Shown: piece by piece, positions 1-12,799 of the stretch
Position numbering within the stretch: the stretch's first letter is position 1
Layout of the letters: each line of letters begins with the position of its first letter
Notes under the pieces: generated by a model
The model's database searches: none
Told to the model about the DNA's origin: nothing
What the model saw: only the letters and a program-made list of their open reading frames with translations
Translations under genes and position numbers: made by a program
Source of the DNA: Balanoglossus misakiensis
Lineage: Eukaryota; Hemichordata
DNA length: 64,000 nt
Direction: 5' to 3'
NCBI GenBank assembly: GCA_040954595.2
Contig: CM082588.2
Coordinates: 5,642,001 to 5,706,000, forward strand

Positions 1-3000
1 TATAGTCCCCATAGATGATATGACCAATACATTACAACGAATCACAACCATCAGAAATGACTCACTTGCTGTTCTCGTTTCTGTTTTCTTAACTGTACGC
101 CCTCTTCCTCCCTCCTTCTCCTCATCTCTTCTGGATTCAACGCTTTGTTCTTATATGCTTTCAGTCGCAAGTTGTCTTTATTTGGACTCGCCATGGTGGA
201 CAAATCTACAAGAGAAACAGACAACGCTCAAAATATTACCTCTGTATCTACCGGTACATTTCCTCAATTATTTCAACTAATATCAGTATCAATTGAATGA
301 TTACACTCATGGACTTTCACAATGAGCTTCTGCTAAATTTAGCCGAGCTGAGTAATAAGACATTCCCATTTATTTCAGAGAGACATGCTACTATTGCTAG
401 AGATCACAACACAGACGTCATAAAAATAACTGTCTGTGGTTCAAGGCTGCAATCTGATTTCACAGAAAAGCCCCCTTTTTCAGTTGATTTTTATGTTTGT
501 CATATACTGAATTTTGTCCACGCTATGAAAAGAGCAATCTAGGCTTACATTACCACTTATTTTTCTCCTAATTAAATTTACAGACATCAGAAAAGCCAAG
601 GGCATGGTTTGGCGTATTACATCAAAATATGGAAAAAATATGATACTGAGTTTGTTGACATATACCCTTCACTGACCTCCACTACACCTCAATGTGCATG
701 TACCCAAAAGTCACGAACATGAAGTAATAGCGCAGGTCCTGACATGCACAGTTGGTTACCTCATAAATATAACATGTAATGGGAGGGTTTGACATGCAGG
801 ATTTCCTATATAGTCTTCAGATTGCACAAATGATATAATAGGACACGTCAATTTGGGGCCACATATTACTGTTATTATGCTTGGTGAAAATTCCATGACC
901 CCCAGTCAGCAAACATGCACACTACTTACACAGTTGAATATTGTAAACACAGATACAGACTGTCAAGGTCGCATGACTTACTAGTATAACTTACACAAAG
1001 CAAGTCAATGGCCACAGAAAACTGTTATCCTCGCTTTGTTCCATTGGCAAAACAATGGAAAATGGCACTGTATGTGTGATATCTGTTAGGGCATATTTCA
1101 TCTCACATACTTTTGTTCTCTATTGTAAACAATATCAATCGACAAATTGCTAAGGGATGCCAACATGGGATGAATACCCCTACCCCCACGAAACACTGCA
1201 GTCGCTGGGGCTTCTATATATGTACGGTACTCTATCATGTCAATTTCTCTCTTGTAAACAATCACAGATAGTGGTACCTGTGCTTACCACTGTTGTCGAT
1301 TTCGCCGACTGTTCCACAGTTTTTATCCAAATTCACAACAACCATAAACACATGTATCACCTTGGACTTATCTACTTGTTTCTGACATGGTACTCACAGT
1401 CACAAAGGAGCCACGGAAAGGAAATTGAGGTGAAGAGGTTAACAATATGATTCATGGTAATTAATTCTTTCCATTACTCAAGGAAGTCAGCAATTTCGCA
1501 CTCGGGGCTGAACGCAAAAAAGTGGTTGTGATGTCTCACTTTAAATGTTGAATTCACAGTGTCTCATATGCTTGCATAGAGCATTGCAGCATTTCTGTTA
1601 TATTATCCAATTTCATATATTTTAGAGCTGTTCACTTCAACAAGAATGGACATCAACGCCCCATTAGCACTTTCAGTGGACAGATTCATACCTGGGGGTG
1701 ATATGAATCTGCTATTGCTAGAGGGACCCCTTTGATTTTGATTCCCCTTGATGGCAATTATGACTTCTCACCCTGAGTGTGGTACATGTATAATGATGAG
1801 TGACACAACAAGAGACAATAGGTGATATTCTGCTCATTGTGAGATCGCGCAAGACTTGGTTAGCAACTCGTGTGGTTCGGAAAATGCTTTAAACTACCTT
1901 TTCATGGTAGTGATTGTTGTTTGAGAGATGACTGCAATAATTACCATGGAGGCTGCGTAATAACAATATCTGCTGAAATCTATGGACATGCTACCTGCTG
2001 TCAATTTAGATTAACAGACCTGGACGACGGGATCCAGGCACTAAAGATGATCAATTTCCTGGCCATTTCTCTGTGTGTGTATCCAACACTTGGAATGTAG
2101 TACCACACCAAATCTCATTCCAATTTATCAAAGACGCAATGCATGTTTAATGGGAATGGTAATTTGATTTTGACCTGTGTCAACACAAGATGAATGCCTG
2201 TATCACTCTACACTGGCTGGCGGTAATTACAGAAACAAATTTTCTCTGGTGACAGTGACATGCAAGCTATCCAAACACACACTGTAAAATTCAAGAGTAT
2301 AATACATAATGGCCATCTGACTATACTGTACAAAACTGCAATTACCATGACCACAGTTATGCAAATCTGTAAATTTGATTCTGGGTACCATACAAAGGCT
2401 ATTGTCTTTTTTTAAAAGCAAAGCTATTGTGTAATATTTTTTCCTTACGTGGTGCAACCTTACAAAATAGTGGGTCATACTTTTTAAAATAGCATCTTAT
2501 TAATTTTCATGAGAAACGGATGTCATCTACAAAACTGTGATCTTCAAATCCTTCACATTACAGTAATTCTACATGTTCTCCCCAGAAATATCAAAGAATA
2601 CAAGCCAATAGTGAATATTGAGGAAACAATAGAAATTCATTACCATAACAGTTACATTTTATGCAAACTTGTCAATATCTTATCAGAAATTCTGGCAGAG
2701 AACACTGTAGTCCTCACCACTGGTGATAAATGAGTGTACATGTATATCAATTCAAAACACCTGTCAACACTAACATGACTCAGGCAAAAAAGCCATGTTT
2801 ACATTTTAAACTATAGGGATGGTTCCTATTGTTCATTTCATTTGCCTGTTGTTCATTACATATTTGTCATAACAAATCATAGATTTGCATCATTTGCTTC
2901 AGTAATAATTGAGGCTACACGACTGGATATGATAACTGGTGTTGCATCATGAACTGCAGGGCTTCCTTCCTGTGTTTACATGTCTCCAAGTTGTATTACC

Positions 3001-4079
3001 TCATCCAATGTTTATGTACACAGAAACCCATGGAGGCCTTGTGTTGGGGTCAGTGTGGTGGATTTGTCAACATTTCTATCAGCTCATTGGGGTGGTTTAC
3101 TCAGACAGAAATACACACTGAGCAGTATGGTAATATTACTATGATTTTCATTTTCGGTTGACTTCCCAGGAACGTGAACAGAGTTGGCAAGTGACATAAT
3201 TACATTCAGGTTCCCCTTCCATCGCTACTAACATGGCACACACATGGCAAAAGGCAGGCCACAAAAAGTTGACATTCTGTCTATACCTATTATATATTTA
3301 GAGGTTATGCTACATATTAAATTCGGATCAGAACAGGCAAACATCCGCAGCCATCTTGAATTTTCTTCAGATGTCGCACTGCGGATATGAGCTAGTCTCC
3401 ACTGCCTCCTATCTGCTGACGCAGGACGTGAAGGGTTCACGTGTCCTGGGCGATAAAATCGCAGCAGAGGAGGAAGAACGAAACCTCCCTAACAAATCCG
3501 AATATAAGATGAGCTGACATTAACAGAAAACGCCGCAAAAAGTACGTTGGTGTGAAAGGCGTGGCACGGTTTCGAAATGAAAAGTGCTAGAGGCTTCTGT
3601 AGATCGGGGTGACCTTAAAATCAACTCTCAATGAATAAACTGCGGCTTGGCCATAATATTAATGTACCACTTTCTGCAACAAATCTGTCTTCGATTACAA
3701 AGATGATTGCATTGTACAGATCTTGAGGCAGTTCCCGGACACTTAGGATCTAGCAATTCTTTCAGATGTTAACGTTTTGCTTTCTTCAAACGTCAGACTC
3801 TCGGCGAATTTGGATAACGTTACGACATCAGATGTGCGCAGCGCAAATACCGAACGAACATATGAGGCCATTCTTTGTAACCACATACGTCGTGTTTTGG
3901 GGTGCCTAGGTGTCAAACCCTGGACAATAAACCCAGCCCTTTTCATCCAAGGGAAGTCTGATAGCAGAAGAAGACATACAGTAGTCAATTAATGTGGTAG
4001 ATACGTTAAAAACTTACTTTTTCCCCTAGGTTTTCCGCGATTAACCAGCGTGTCTGTGAATTCACGGAAAATTCAATTA
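1..4079. other. Intergenic stretch, no gene recognised
   Basis: I see no convincing exon here on either strand. The short open frames (for example 297-542 and 1157-1450 on +, 3743-3988 on -) lack splice-supported continuation, compositional bias or any family resemblance. The sequence is AT-rich with no obvious tandem repeat. A 5' or 3' untranslated exon of a neighbouring gene could be missed. From about 3.4 kb the sequence becomes more CpG-rich as it approaches the MIX23 promoter. Confidence 0.5.
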
Positions 4080-4113
4080 CGCATGCGCTGGGATAGGCCA
4101 CATTCTCGCGAGA
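4080..4113 (+). promoter_or_regulatory. Housekeeping-type promoter motifs upstream of MIX23
   Basis: Two known metazoan core-promoter motifs lie 25 bp apart, about 290 bp before the MIX23 start codon. They are an NRF1-like GCATGCGC (4081-4088) and the perfect palindrome TCTCGCGAGA (4104-4113). The palindrome is a documented element of CpG-type promoters of ubiquitously expressed genes. No TATA box is visible. The transcription start itself cannot be placed from sequence. Confidence 0.55.
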
Positions 4114-4397
4114 TCAGAGCGACATGTGCGATTCCGAGGGAGATTTGGGAGATTCGTGAGAGACTTCGCTTGGAGTCTTCCATCATTGTAAAGAGGGGAG
4201 GTGTGAAACTGCATCACCTTGTTACTACTATAAAACATCATTTCTTGATATAAATACCAAGTATTTTAATTTAAAGTTGAAAAAAATAACCTTATAGGAA
4301 AGAGCGATGTTTGCTTATCACCCGTAAAAGTAATTTAGTAGAATTAGATTACCAAAAGCCCCTTTCGAAAGTTAAAGTCACTTTTGTAAAGTTCAAG

Positions 4398-5708
4398 ATG
4401 GCTGCCGCCGGGGAGAACAGCGTGTCGTGCGATGATTTTATGCAATTTCAGGTGAGACAGGGAATGTAAATGTTGGCAGCGTACTGTGAAAGAAGTGCTT
4501 GGACTACAAGTCCAACACTGGCTATAGACCGTGTCTCTAAAAGGCGATCTACTAACTCTTTTAGAGCAGTGCCGGGTGCACGACCGTGGTGTCACGTACA
4601 GCAGTCACCCCGCATACAATTAGTGCAATGTACATGCATCATGTGTAGAGATGTGCATTAACTTTGCTACCAAGTAATGTACGTTCATAGTACTTGGCAT
4701 GGAGAGCCCAAACTGTGCCACAGTTAGCAAAGGTCTGTTTTGCAACTTGCTTGGAAAACTAGAATCCTAGCCAATACCAGGATGACATTTACATCAATGT
4801 AAAGTGCTGTGGTCAATGCCCAACAATGTAACAAGTTACAAAACTATTTACACCATTATGATTGGCTTGCAGGAGACAATGAAGACTCTCAGAATGATAG
4901 ATGACAAGATAATTTATGCTCTCAATACCAGTGTACCGACAGACTCCTTTGCTGGACAGGTTGATGCCAAAGCAACTTGCAAAACGTTATATGAAGATGT
5001 GAGTAGATACCAATTAGTATTATAGTGACGGGATTTGTAGCACAATGTACTAGTATACCACAGTCACCAAAGTTGGCAGACTGCTGGAAAATCTACTTTA
5101 ACAATTCCTTGTTTATGACTAATTCTTTTTTTTATTTCACACACAGCTTTTAGTAGCTTATGGGACAAGGGAGAGGGCGATAAAGAAATGTATATCTGAA
5201 AAATCTAGTTCTGTGAATAAATGTCGCGAAGACAGAGACAAAGACCCTTCAAGCTTTGATGTTCTCAAGAAATTAAGAAATGAACAACAAAAGGTGAGAA
5301 CACAGGCAATGCACTGCTCTTGTGACATAACTTTGGTAAATGTCAAAGAGGTAACTAACTATATGCTGTCATAATTTCTTCAAATTTTCCATTAGACATC
5401 ACAAATTCTCATATTTGCTGTTGTGATATTTTTTTTTCTGACAGCTACGATTAATGCAAGGTGAACTTAGAATTGAAGAAGTTGTTAAAGATAGGAGTTT
5501 GAAGGTGAGTTAAAATCGCAATGAGTACCACTGATTCTGAAGATGCTGGTCTGTTCAAAGTAAAGTACAATGAAACTAAGGGCACCTAGATGATATCACT
5601 GTAACTGAAGTTTTCATTAATCATCAAGTGTTTTTCAATTCCTTCCACTTGCAGGTATTCCATGAGAGATGTAGGAACCACTATAAGCCACCATCTTCCA
5701 TGTCATGA
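4398..5708 (+). CDS. MIX23: MIX23 (CCDC58), mitochondrial intermembrane-space protein
   Basis: Five coding exons: 4398-4451, 4873-4998, 5147-5293, 5445-5504, 5655-5708, giving 146 aa, close to the vertebrate orthologue. All introns are GT-AG in phase 0. Recognisable blocks are MIDDKIIYALNTSVPT (about residues 26-41), SFAG, CKTLYED, the central helix with two cysteines (residues 75 and 85) and a C-terminal HERCRNHYKPP. The family is a small helical, cysteine-bearing protein of the mitochondrial intermembrane space linked to protein import and redox homeostasis. It has no signal peptide or membrane segment. The start follows the usual MAAA-type N-terminus. A polyadenylation signal (AATAAA, 6194-6199) lies about 490 bp past the stop, so 5709 to about 6215 is 3'UTR. 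Confidence 0.93.
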
Positions 5709-6215
5709 TGTCAGCTTGATGAAAAGACTCAAATCAGGGAACAATTTTGGGGTTACAGGGGAACATTTTAGCGAGTTGCTTGAATGGGAAAGTGTTGCAT
5801 TGGACGTAACTGCGTGAAAGTATTTTATCAGTGCCGCCGTATGGTGTGTGTGCCATTAACGCCCGATATTAGAAATTTTCCTGACATCTGAAATATGGCT
5901 TGCAGCGATGGCCGCTTTTTAGTTTGTTGATGACTGATTGTTTGGCCAGTTATAACTAACCTTACACAAGTGAAAGTTTAATATGTACATTTGTTGCCCT
6001 CTGACCTTTCATAGTCAGCTTTTCACAAGAAGAAATAGTCAACTCATAAATTCTTTAACTGCAGAGAAGACTGGATGCTTATGCTGTACTCTGAGTGATT
6101 TTTTTTATCTGCCCAACCAACCATGTTAATTGTGCTTGCATTGGGAACCAATGGAATTGCATTTGATAGATATACTGAGTGTACTTTGTATGAAATAAAC
6201 ATTTCTAGATAATAG

Positions 6216-6737
6216 CTATTTGCCATTGTGGTTTGATTTGATTGGATGTGTGGACTGTTATGGTGCATATTGATTGAATTGTGCAGACATTTATGATAAT
6301 GATATCTTTGTCAGCCTGGTGTGCACTTCAAAAATACGGTATTTGCAATCATATTTGAGGCTCTTACGTCATGATGCATAGCGCCCTCTTAGTTTGATGT
6401 TGTCGAATACTGTCGAAAATGAATATAGGGCACCTAAGTTAGCGATTATTTACATGGAGGGTTTCACAGGATATCTTTTGAAGTGAAAATCTCAACACTC
6501 ATAGAATCTTCAGCATTTAAGAGATATCTTTATCTGTGATTTCTGATTATTTGGGATAGTGTTAAGCACGTGCTCTTGGTTTTCGTGTCATTTTACCATT
6601 TTTGACAAACTTGGGGGTGCCAAAATTACAACCCGGAAGTGTATGTTGCAGATGGTCGAGCACATGTGGCTTGTACATAAGTTGCGACTCGAGTTTTCTA
6701 CTATCTATCATAAACTAGTCGTTGACTGAGTGTTGAC
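6216..6737. promoter_or_regulatory. MIX23-RPF2 intergenic region with ETS-type site
   Basis: This gap of about 520 bp separates the MIX23 polyadenylation region from the RPF2 start codon. An ETS-family consensus, CCGGAAGT, sits at 6633-6640, about 100 bp before the RPF2 ATG, where housekeeping promoters often carry one. No TATA box or other gene is seen. Confidence 0.4.
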
Positions 6738-9497
6738 ATGCAACGAATAGTGTAAGTATATGCGCCAACACTGCCTTTTACTCGATCTTCATACAAATCT
6801 GCATATAACCAGCTGAGTTACAGTGATCGTTGCAGGAAACGACGGTGATGATGATGTGTTACTGTTAGTTACAAATGTAACGTTTCCACTGCAATGGTAG
6901 TATGTCATAGAATCACAGCGTGTTTACCATGATACTTGATTTTTGTTCAGCTATGTGATGAGTTTATTTACAATTAATTTGAACAATGAATGATTCCTAT
7001 TCTCGATTTGAGAATTGGACTAAACGCCCCAGTCCTCTGCCCATATCCATCAATGTGCATTGGCATTGCCTTGTTGCCATGGATTCAGAGGCAGACATAC
7101 GTGTATGATGTAGTATGGCCATGATTGTTGGTAAATGGAGTACTAACAAGTAACTAACAACGAAGTAAAATATGGTGTTTACTTTGCCTTTTAATTTTGT
7201 GTTGAAATTTTTGTTTTCTATTTCAGGAAACCAAAGACACAGAGGGCCAAGCGTGCCCTTGAACACCGAGCCCCTAAACTTATAGAAAACACCAAGACAG
7301 CACTATTTATCAAAGGAGGCCACACAAGTGAATTAATCACACAAGTTTTACGGGACTTTTTCGCATTTAAAAAGCCAGATGCAGTCTTATTCAAAAGGTA
7401 AGAGGGATTACAGTATGAAATAAATAACTTTGGTTAACCTCACATTTTAAAGAGACAAAGTTGGTCATTTTTATGCGGGATTTTGCTTCTTTAAAACCAG
7501 TTTCAGATAATATTTAACAATGTGAGAAAACAGGATCAAGAGAACCATTTGTCAATCAAGAGATGATAGAAGTTTCATATAAAATGTACTTTGTTTCTTC
7601 CCCAGAAAAAATGTAATGAGACCGTTTGAAGACCAAACGCATTTGGTAAGTCGTACTTGTCTTCCACGGTGAAAACAAAAAGACTGCAAAAATTGTAACG
7701 AGTAAAAGAGTACTAGCTGACGTATCCAGTCCAAATTTCTAATATCTTTTCCTAAATGTTAATTTCTTATATGTTTTTGTTACAGGAATTCTTTTCAGAA
7801 AAAAACGACTCTGCTCTATTCATGTATGGCTCACATTCAAAAAAGAGACCACATAATCTCATCATAGGTAAGTTAGGTGGTCCAATTTGTTGAAATGATT
7901 ATGACTGCCTTGAAATCCTTATAATAATTACATAATAATTATGCATAACGGAGATGACTAGTTCCAAACAGCTTTGAACATCACAATTGCTAATTAAAGT
8001 TATAATTTGCCGCAATTATTTAAAGTTTATATAAATTACCTGTTTAATTGCCATCCATTTGATAAAATGTAATTTCTTGTTTCTATCCAGGAAGATGTTT
8101 TGACTTCCATGTTTTGGACATGATAGAACTGAGAGTAGACAAGTTTAAAAGTCTGGCTGATTTCAAGGTAAGGAAATGGGGGATTGATCGCAATGGAAGA
8201 AACTAGTAAGTGGTCAGGCATTCTGGTGATGGTAAAAAGTGTTATACCGCTGGTCCATTGGTTGACACTTAACTATGTATTACTTTCTCCTTTTTCCAGA
8301 ACGCCAAATGTTCACTTGGATCCAAACCTTGTCTGCTGTTTTCTGGGGAGGCCTTTGAACAGGATTACGACCACAAAAGATTGAAAAGTTTATTTGTTGG
8401 TAGGTCATGCAATACAGTGGCCATTTTGAATTCTATGTGAAAGAAGTCATTGAGAAATCAATGAACGGAACAACACTCATTTCTTACACTTACTTTATAT
8501 CATTAGAAAATACCAGTTGTTGTCTCAAAAGTAATCGCTTAAATGCTGTATGGGATCAAGCCTAAATTTGCACCCGACAATTATTTTATCTCCTTTTGAA
8601 TTTATTCACAATAATGAGTTTAATCACAGTTACCTTGAAAGAGTCAGTGAACCCAGTCTGTTCACATATTTGCCAAATAAACAATTTTACTCCAGTGGTT
8701 GGCCACCCTGTGAAAATCTGTGATTGGTTAGATCTCAACATTCCATGGTAATTGTGGCTAAATTTGCATAGGTAACCGTGTGCCTTTTCTTCACAGATTT
8801 TTTCCGCGGCCCAGTCATATCAAACATCCGACTAGCTGGTTTGGAACATGTTTTACACTTTGCAGCCGTTGATGGAAAAATATTTATCAGAAGTTACAGG
8901 TGAGATTTAGAATCATTTCATTCAAAAAGTAATCAACAGCATTTGATTTTATTTGGTAGATAATTGCGACTTGATTCTTTGAGTTCACAGGTCTCGTAAT
9001 AAAACTTGTTTGTTATGAATTCCTCTTTCATTGTAGGGTGATGCTAAAGAAATCTGGTAGCCGTACGCCCCGTGTAGAACTGGAGGAGATGGGACCATCA
9101 TTGGATCTTGTTATGGGCAGAGTTCGGTTAGCGTCGGAAGATTTGTTCAAGAAGGCCATGAAACAACCGAAGCAGGCCAAGGTACGAACGAGTATATGAA
9201 GTCTCAGAAACACATTTTCTCTTCTTTTTCATGCATTAAGACACTTTCACCGTATTTCACATTTGAAAAATAAGTGTCGTTGACCAAACTGATGTGTTTT
9301 TTTATCAAATTTCCCTACGACAGATACGGAAGGTGAAGAACGTTACCCGTGATGTCTTCGGCACGAAACACGGCCGCATACACATGCAGAAACAAGACTT
9401 GAAGGCGTTGCAGATACGCAAAATGAAAGCGCTGAAGAGGAAAGCAGGCGAGGCTGGGAAAGAGGAAAAAGAAGTGAAGAAAAAGAAGGACGTTTGA
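6738..9497 (+). CDS. RPF2: RPF2, Brix-domain ribosome biogenesis factor
   Basis: Nine coding exons: 6738-6751, 7227-7397, 7606-7645, 7786-7867, 8091-8167, 8300-8399, 8797-8899, 9037-9181, 9324-9497. They encode 300 aa (human about 306). The first exon holds only 14 coding bases (MQRIV, last codon split) and joins in frame to [14 protein letters not shown], as in the family. Diagnostic Brix-domain blocks are [75 protein letters not shown] and the C-terminal [10 protein letters not shown]. The tail is Lys-rich and nucleolar in character. The family acts with RRS1 to load the 5S RNP onto pre-60S ribosomes in the nucleolus. AATAAA at 9657-9662 marks the likely 3' end. Confidence 0.95.
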
Positions 9498-9662
9498 TGC
9501 AGACCAAGATCTAGAAACTGGAGCTTTTTTCCCTGCTGCACCAAAATCGTGGCAGATCAGCAGATCCTCAACAAAACCAGGACAATTTTTATGCTGCCAA
9601 TGATGAACACAGTTACGAGAAGACTGCAATTTTATGGGTCTCTCACTTCAAAGAGTAATAAA

Positions 9663-10597
9663 ATACGTCTTATTTAAGAACTCAAAATCTTGGTTTTGGT
9701 AGCTCTCTATTACACACACGAACACAGTTTACATGTGAACACAACCAATTATAAGCACCTTCAATGTTGGTGTAAAATGCATAGTATCTGTACCATGCAA
9801 GTACTGTCCATAGGTTTGCTCTGTTGATTGACAATACTTGCGCTCCCAATCTGTGAATTAAAAAAAAAATGGGCGGTTTTTCCAGTCACATTTCTGCGTA
9901 GCCACAGAGGTAGATGTAAACGTCCAATAGCGAAACGCTTTGCCCAAACAAATACCTTCATGTTAGAACTACGGTTGTGTATAAAGTAGACACTTTATTC
10001 TGAAAGCACAGAGAACGATACACGTAAATTAACACGTGCATAAAGCGAGAGACCCCTGGAGAGTAAAAACCACCTGTTGCCAATTAACACCATTAAAACT
10101 TGAGGCATCACAAAAACAACTGTCACAATATCTCGACGAATGGAGACACGCACGTTTCTCCGTGTACAAATCGCAGGAGTTCTTCATCGAAAGATGGACA
10201 CTTAATATAGATTTATCCTCAAAGAACTCGTGTTAGGCCCATATGCTTCCATGTGCCCACGTGCTCCCACCATCATGCTGAGACTCAGGCCAGGTGTGGC
10301 CCAGGTGTTCACTGGCTGTGAGGGGTTCAGGTAGGAAGCCATAGGCGGTACATAAGCTTTGATCAACCACGGTTACTCCATTCACACAAGACCTTCTGTC
10401 ACAGATTATCCATTTCCCCGGATCGTAATTGTTTAATAATCGGGCGGAAATTGGCTATAGTTTATGTGATGTCTTTTGTCATTTTAATTTGAGGGTAATA
10501 TAAAGTCTGGACACCCGGTTCGATATTTCAGAACTGCTGGAGCTTTCGAGAAGACATCTGCCTGCCATCAGAACGTTGCAACATCCAGATCACTAAG
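9663..10597 (+). promoter_or_regulatory. Intergenic region and TATA promoter of first thioredoxin-fold gene
   Basis: No exon is recognised between the RPF2 polyadenylation signal and 10.6 kb. Open frames at 9761-9961 (-) and 10036-10236 (+) look like chance. A TATAAAG box at 10499-10505, about 90 bp before the next start codon, is the likely core promoter of the downstream secretory gene. Confidence 0.45.
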
Positions 10598-12034
10598 ATG
10601 AAGACGTTGATTTTTGTGTGTCTGGTTTTACCGATGGTTTGCACGACTCTGGCCAAACACCTGTCGGTAAGTGCCTCTTCGCCCGCAAGGAAGCGCTTTT
10701 GAAAAGTCGTACAGTATTTCACTGCAGAGTTTTAGATCACAGGAGAATTTTTGTGTAGTTAGTTTCAATTTTCCTGGGCGAAAACTATACAATAAAGTTT
10801 CCCATTTTCTCCTACCGTCCAAGATTGTTCACTGCATATTGCACTCATTTTGTTTTACAGATGAAACGCTTATACAAGCACGGCATACAAGGTAAGCAGA
10901 CAAATGTTCATGGCTACGCATGCCCGTAGTTTGCAAAGTTTTCTCGTTGCTCACTTTCTAGCCTCGCCACACTAATGATGCGTCCATTCATAATCATATA
11001 CTAAGTATCATGTGGTAAATATTTCCTAACACATCCCAACATAAACAGAGGTATATTTTAAAACAATATTGAAAATATGACGCCTTTCATACCAAGTGGT
11101 GTTGGCGTGTTCGTGAACGACATTGCTTTAATAGAAGCCAAGTTCTTCAAATACGATATCCGTATCGTGTCTTGTCTGCGTGTCTCTGTGTTACATGTAA
11201 CAAAATTAACAAGAGTACTAGTATCCGCAAGGGAGAAATTGAACTTATGATACTGATATCGTTTTTATCAGACAACACCACCAAACGAAGAAACTTTTTT
11301 GATTCGGACGAAATAGAGAATGTGGACGTTGTCAACTTTGTGGAGTTCATCAACTCCGCCCCCAAGATGCTCATCTTCTACTACGCTCCGTGGTGCAAGG
11401 AATGCCGGGAACTGTGGACAAATTACCACGGAGTGTACGAGGAACTGGTGGTAGTGGACGGAAACCAGGGCGTGAGTTTCGGAAGCATGGACTGCAACTC
11501 GTGGAGAAATAGATGTAAGTAACATGAGGCGAAAATAGGTGTGATGTGGATTTACGTGCGTGGACCACCACTGAGAGAAGGAGAGAGAGAGAAAGGATTA
11601 GGGAGAGAAAAGGGGAGGGTAGAGAGGGGGGCGGGGAGGGAGGAGAGAGAGGGATGGAAAGAGAGATAGAGAGAGAGATCGACTGATTGTTGAAGTTCAC
11701 TTTACATCAACCATGCAAAACAACTGCTTCGAAGACAAGCAACTCTTCAATTTGGGGGAAATGTCTGGACAATCTTGAGGGGAAAATGGTCGAAAGGAAT
11801 TGCTTCCGTATTCCATTCAGTCCCCCCAGCCGATATCTGATTGTGTATTCACAAACACTCTAATAATATTGTTATTGTATTCTCCTACTTCCAGGGACTT
11901 GCATAGAGCAGGGCGCTTTGCAAAGATATCCCATGATTTACATGTACGAAGAGGGCCATGATATCGGCGAAGACGTCACCGAAAAGTTCTTCGATGTCCA
12001 GTCGGCGGTAGAATTCCTAAAATCCCAGGAATAA
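10598..12034 (+). CDS. Secretory thioredoxin-fold protein, paralogue A (CKEC active site)
   Basis: Four exons: 10598-10666, 10861-10891, 11272-11514, 11895-12034, giving 160 aa. Exon 1 is a signal peptide (MKTLIF followed by a hydrophobic stretch, ending near TTLA). Exon 3 carries the thioredoxin fold with LIFYYAPWCKECRELW, so the CxxC is at residues 75-78. A second cysteine pair follows in MDC and WTC, and RYPMIYMY supplies the expected cis-proline. This layout resembles one a-type domain of the PDI/TXNDC5 group standing alone. Intron phases are 0, 1, 1. There is no KDEL-like tail (it ends KSQE), so the protein is either secreted or held in the ER by a partner. Polyadenylation signal ATTAAA at 12186-12191. 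I cannot assign an orthologue. An oxidoreductase role is inferred from the motif. Confidence 0.85.
11571..11682 (+). repeat. Purine-rich GA/GGGA tract in intron 3 of paralogue A
   Basis: This stretch of about 110 bp is almost pure purine on the + strand (GAGA, GGGAGA and GGGGCGGGG runs). It is simple-sequence DNA inside the intron, not coding. Such homopurine tracts can form triplex DNA. Confidence 0.8.
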
Positions 12035-12191
12035 AGTCGGAATAGGGTTTCATTTGTCAAGATTTTAGACGGAACTTTATAGATATTGCATAAATGACGA
12101 CACGGTAAACGTTGCCAACGTTTTAAATTTGAGATTTGATAAGAGATCGTTGTTTTGAATTTTGACATGTATTTCTGCCATGTGTATTAAA

Positions 12192-12799
12192 AAGCCAATG
12201 CAGACTTCAGTGCACAAACCGCTTGTTTGGCATCATTTCAACTTCACTGGTACTCTCACAGTCCCTGTCCTACAAGAAATGGCCACCTGTTGCATACATC
12301 GGCGCAAGGTCTGACCACGTGAGCAGCCTAGCTCTGGCATCCGTTGGTTCGGTCATTCACCTATTTTAGTGCGTAAATATTTAGACATATACTTGTTGCC
12401 CTATGGATTAAGATAATACATGGCCACATCCATTTTCAGAGTGGCGGGGGAAACTTACTTAAAAAAGAAACTACCTATCTATATTTTAAAATCAGGCCAA
12501 TGACTGGTGGGACCGTGGCTATAGACATGCACAGAAGCGTATCCAATGATCAACTACAGAAAAATATTTTGAATAAAATTTAATTTTGTTACGTAATATT
12601 GAGTGTAGACAACACCCCGATGATATCGATCGCATTGTTCGTTTGCCCTGTGTTACAAATCTCTAGTGTACATAAAATAGTAAAATCTAGTTAGTGATTT
12701 CAGGGGAGCTTCATAGTAAATTGAACACTATAAGAGAGTGTGTGTGCGCCAATATATTGCAAGAAACCGTGTACTTGGAGTGCTACAGAGGCCATCAGC
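12192..12799 (+). promoter_or_regulatory. Spacer and TATA promoter of second thioredoxin-fold gene
   Basis: This is the gap between the polyadenylation signal of paralogue A and the start of paralogue B. TATAAG at 12729-12734, about 70 bp before the ATG, mirrors the TATA position of paralogue A. That suggests the promoter was copied with the gene. Nothing else is recognised. Confidence 0.4.

Noticed and set aside
3743-3992. Overlapping frames on both strands near 3.8 kb as a possible divergent gene
   Set aside because: Neither translation resembles a known protein and no matching splice partner was found.
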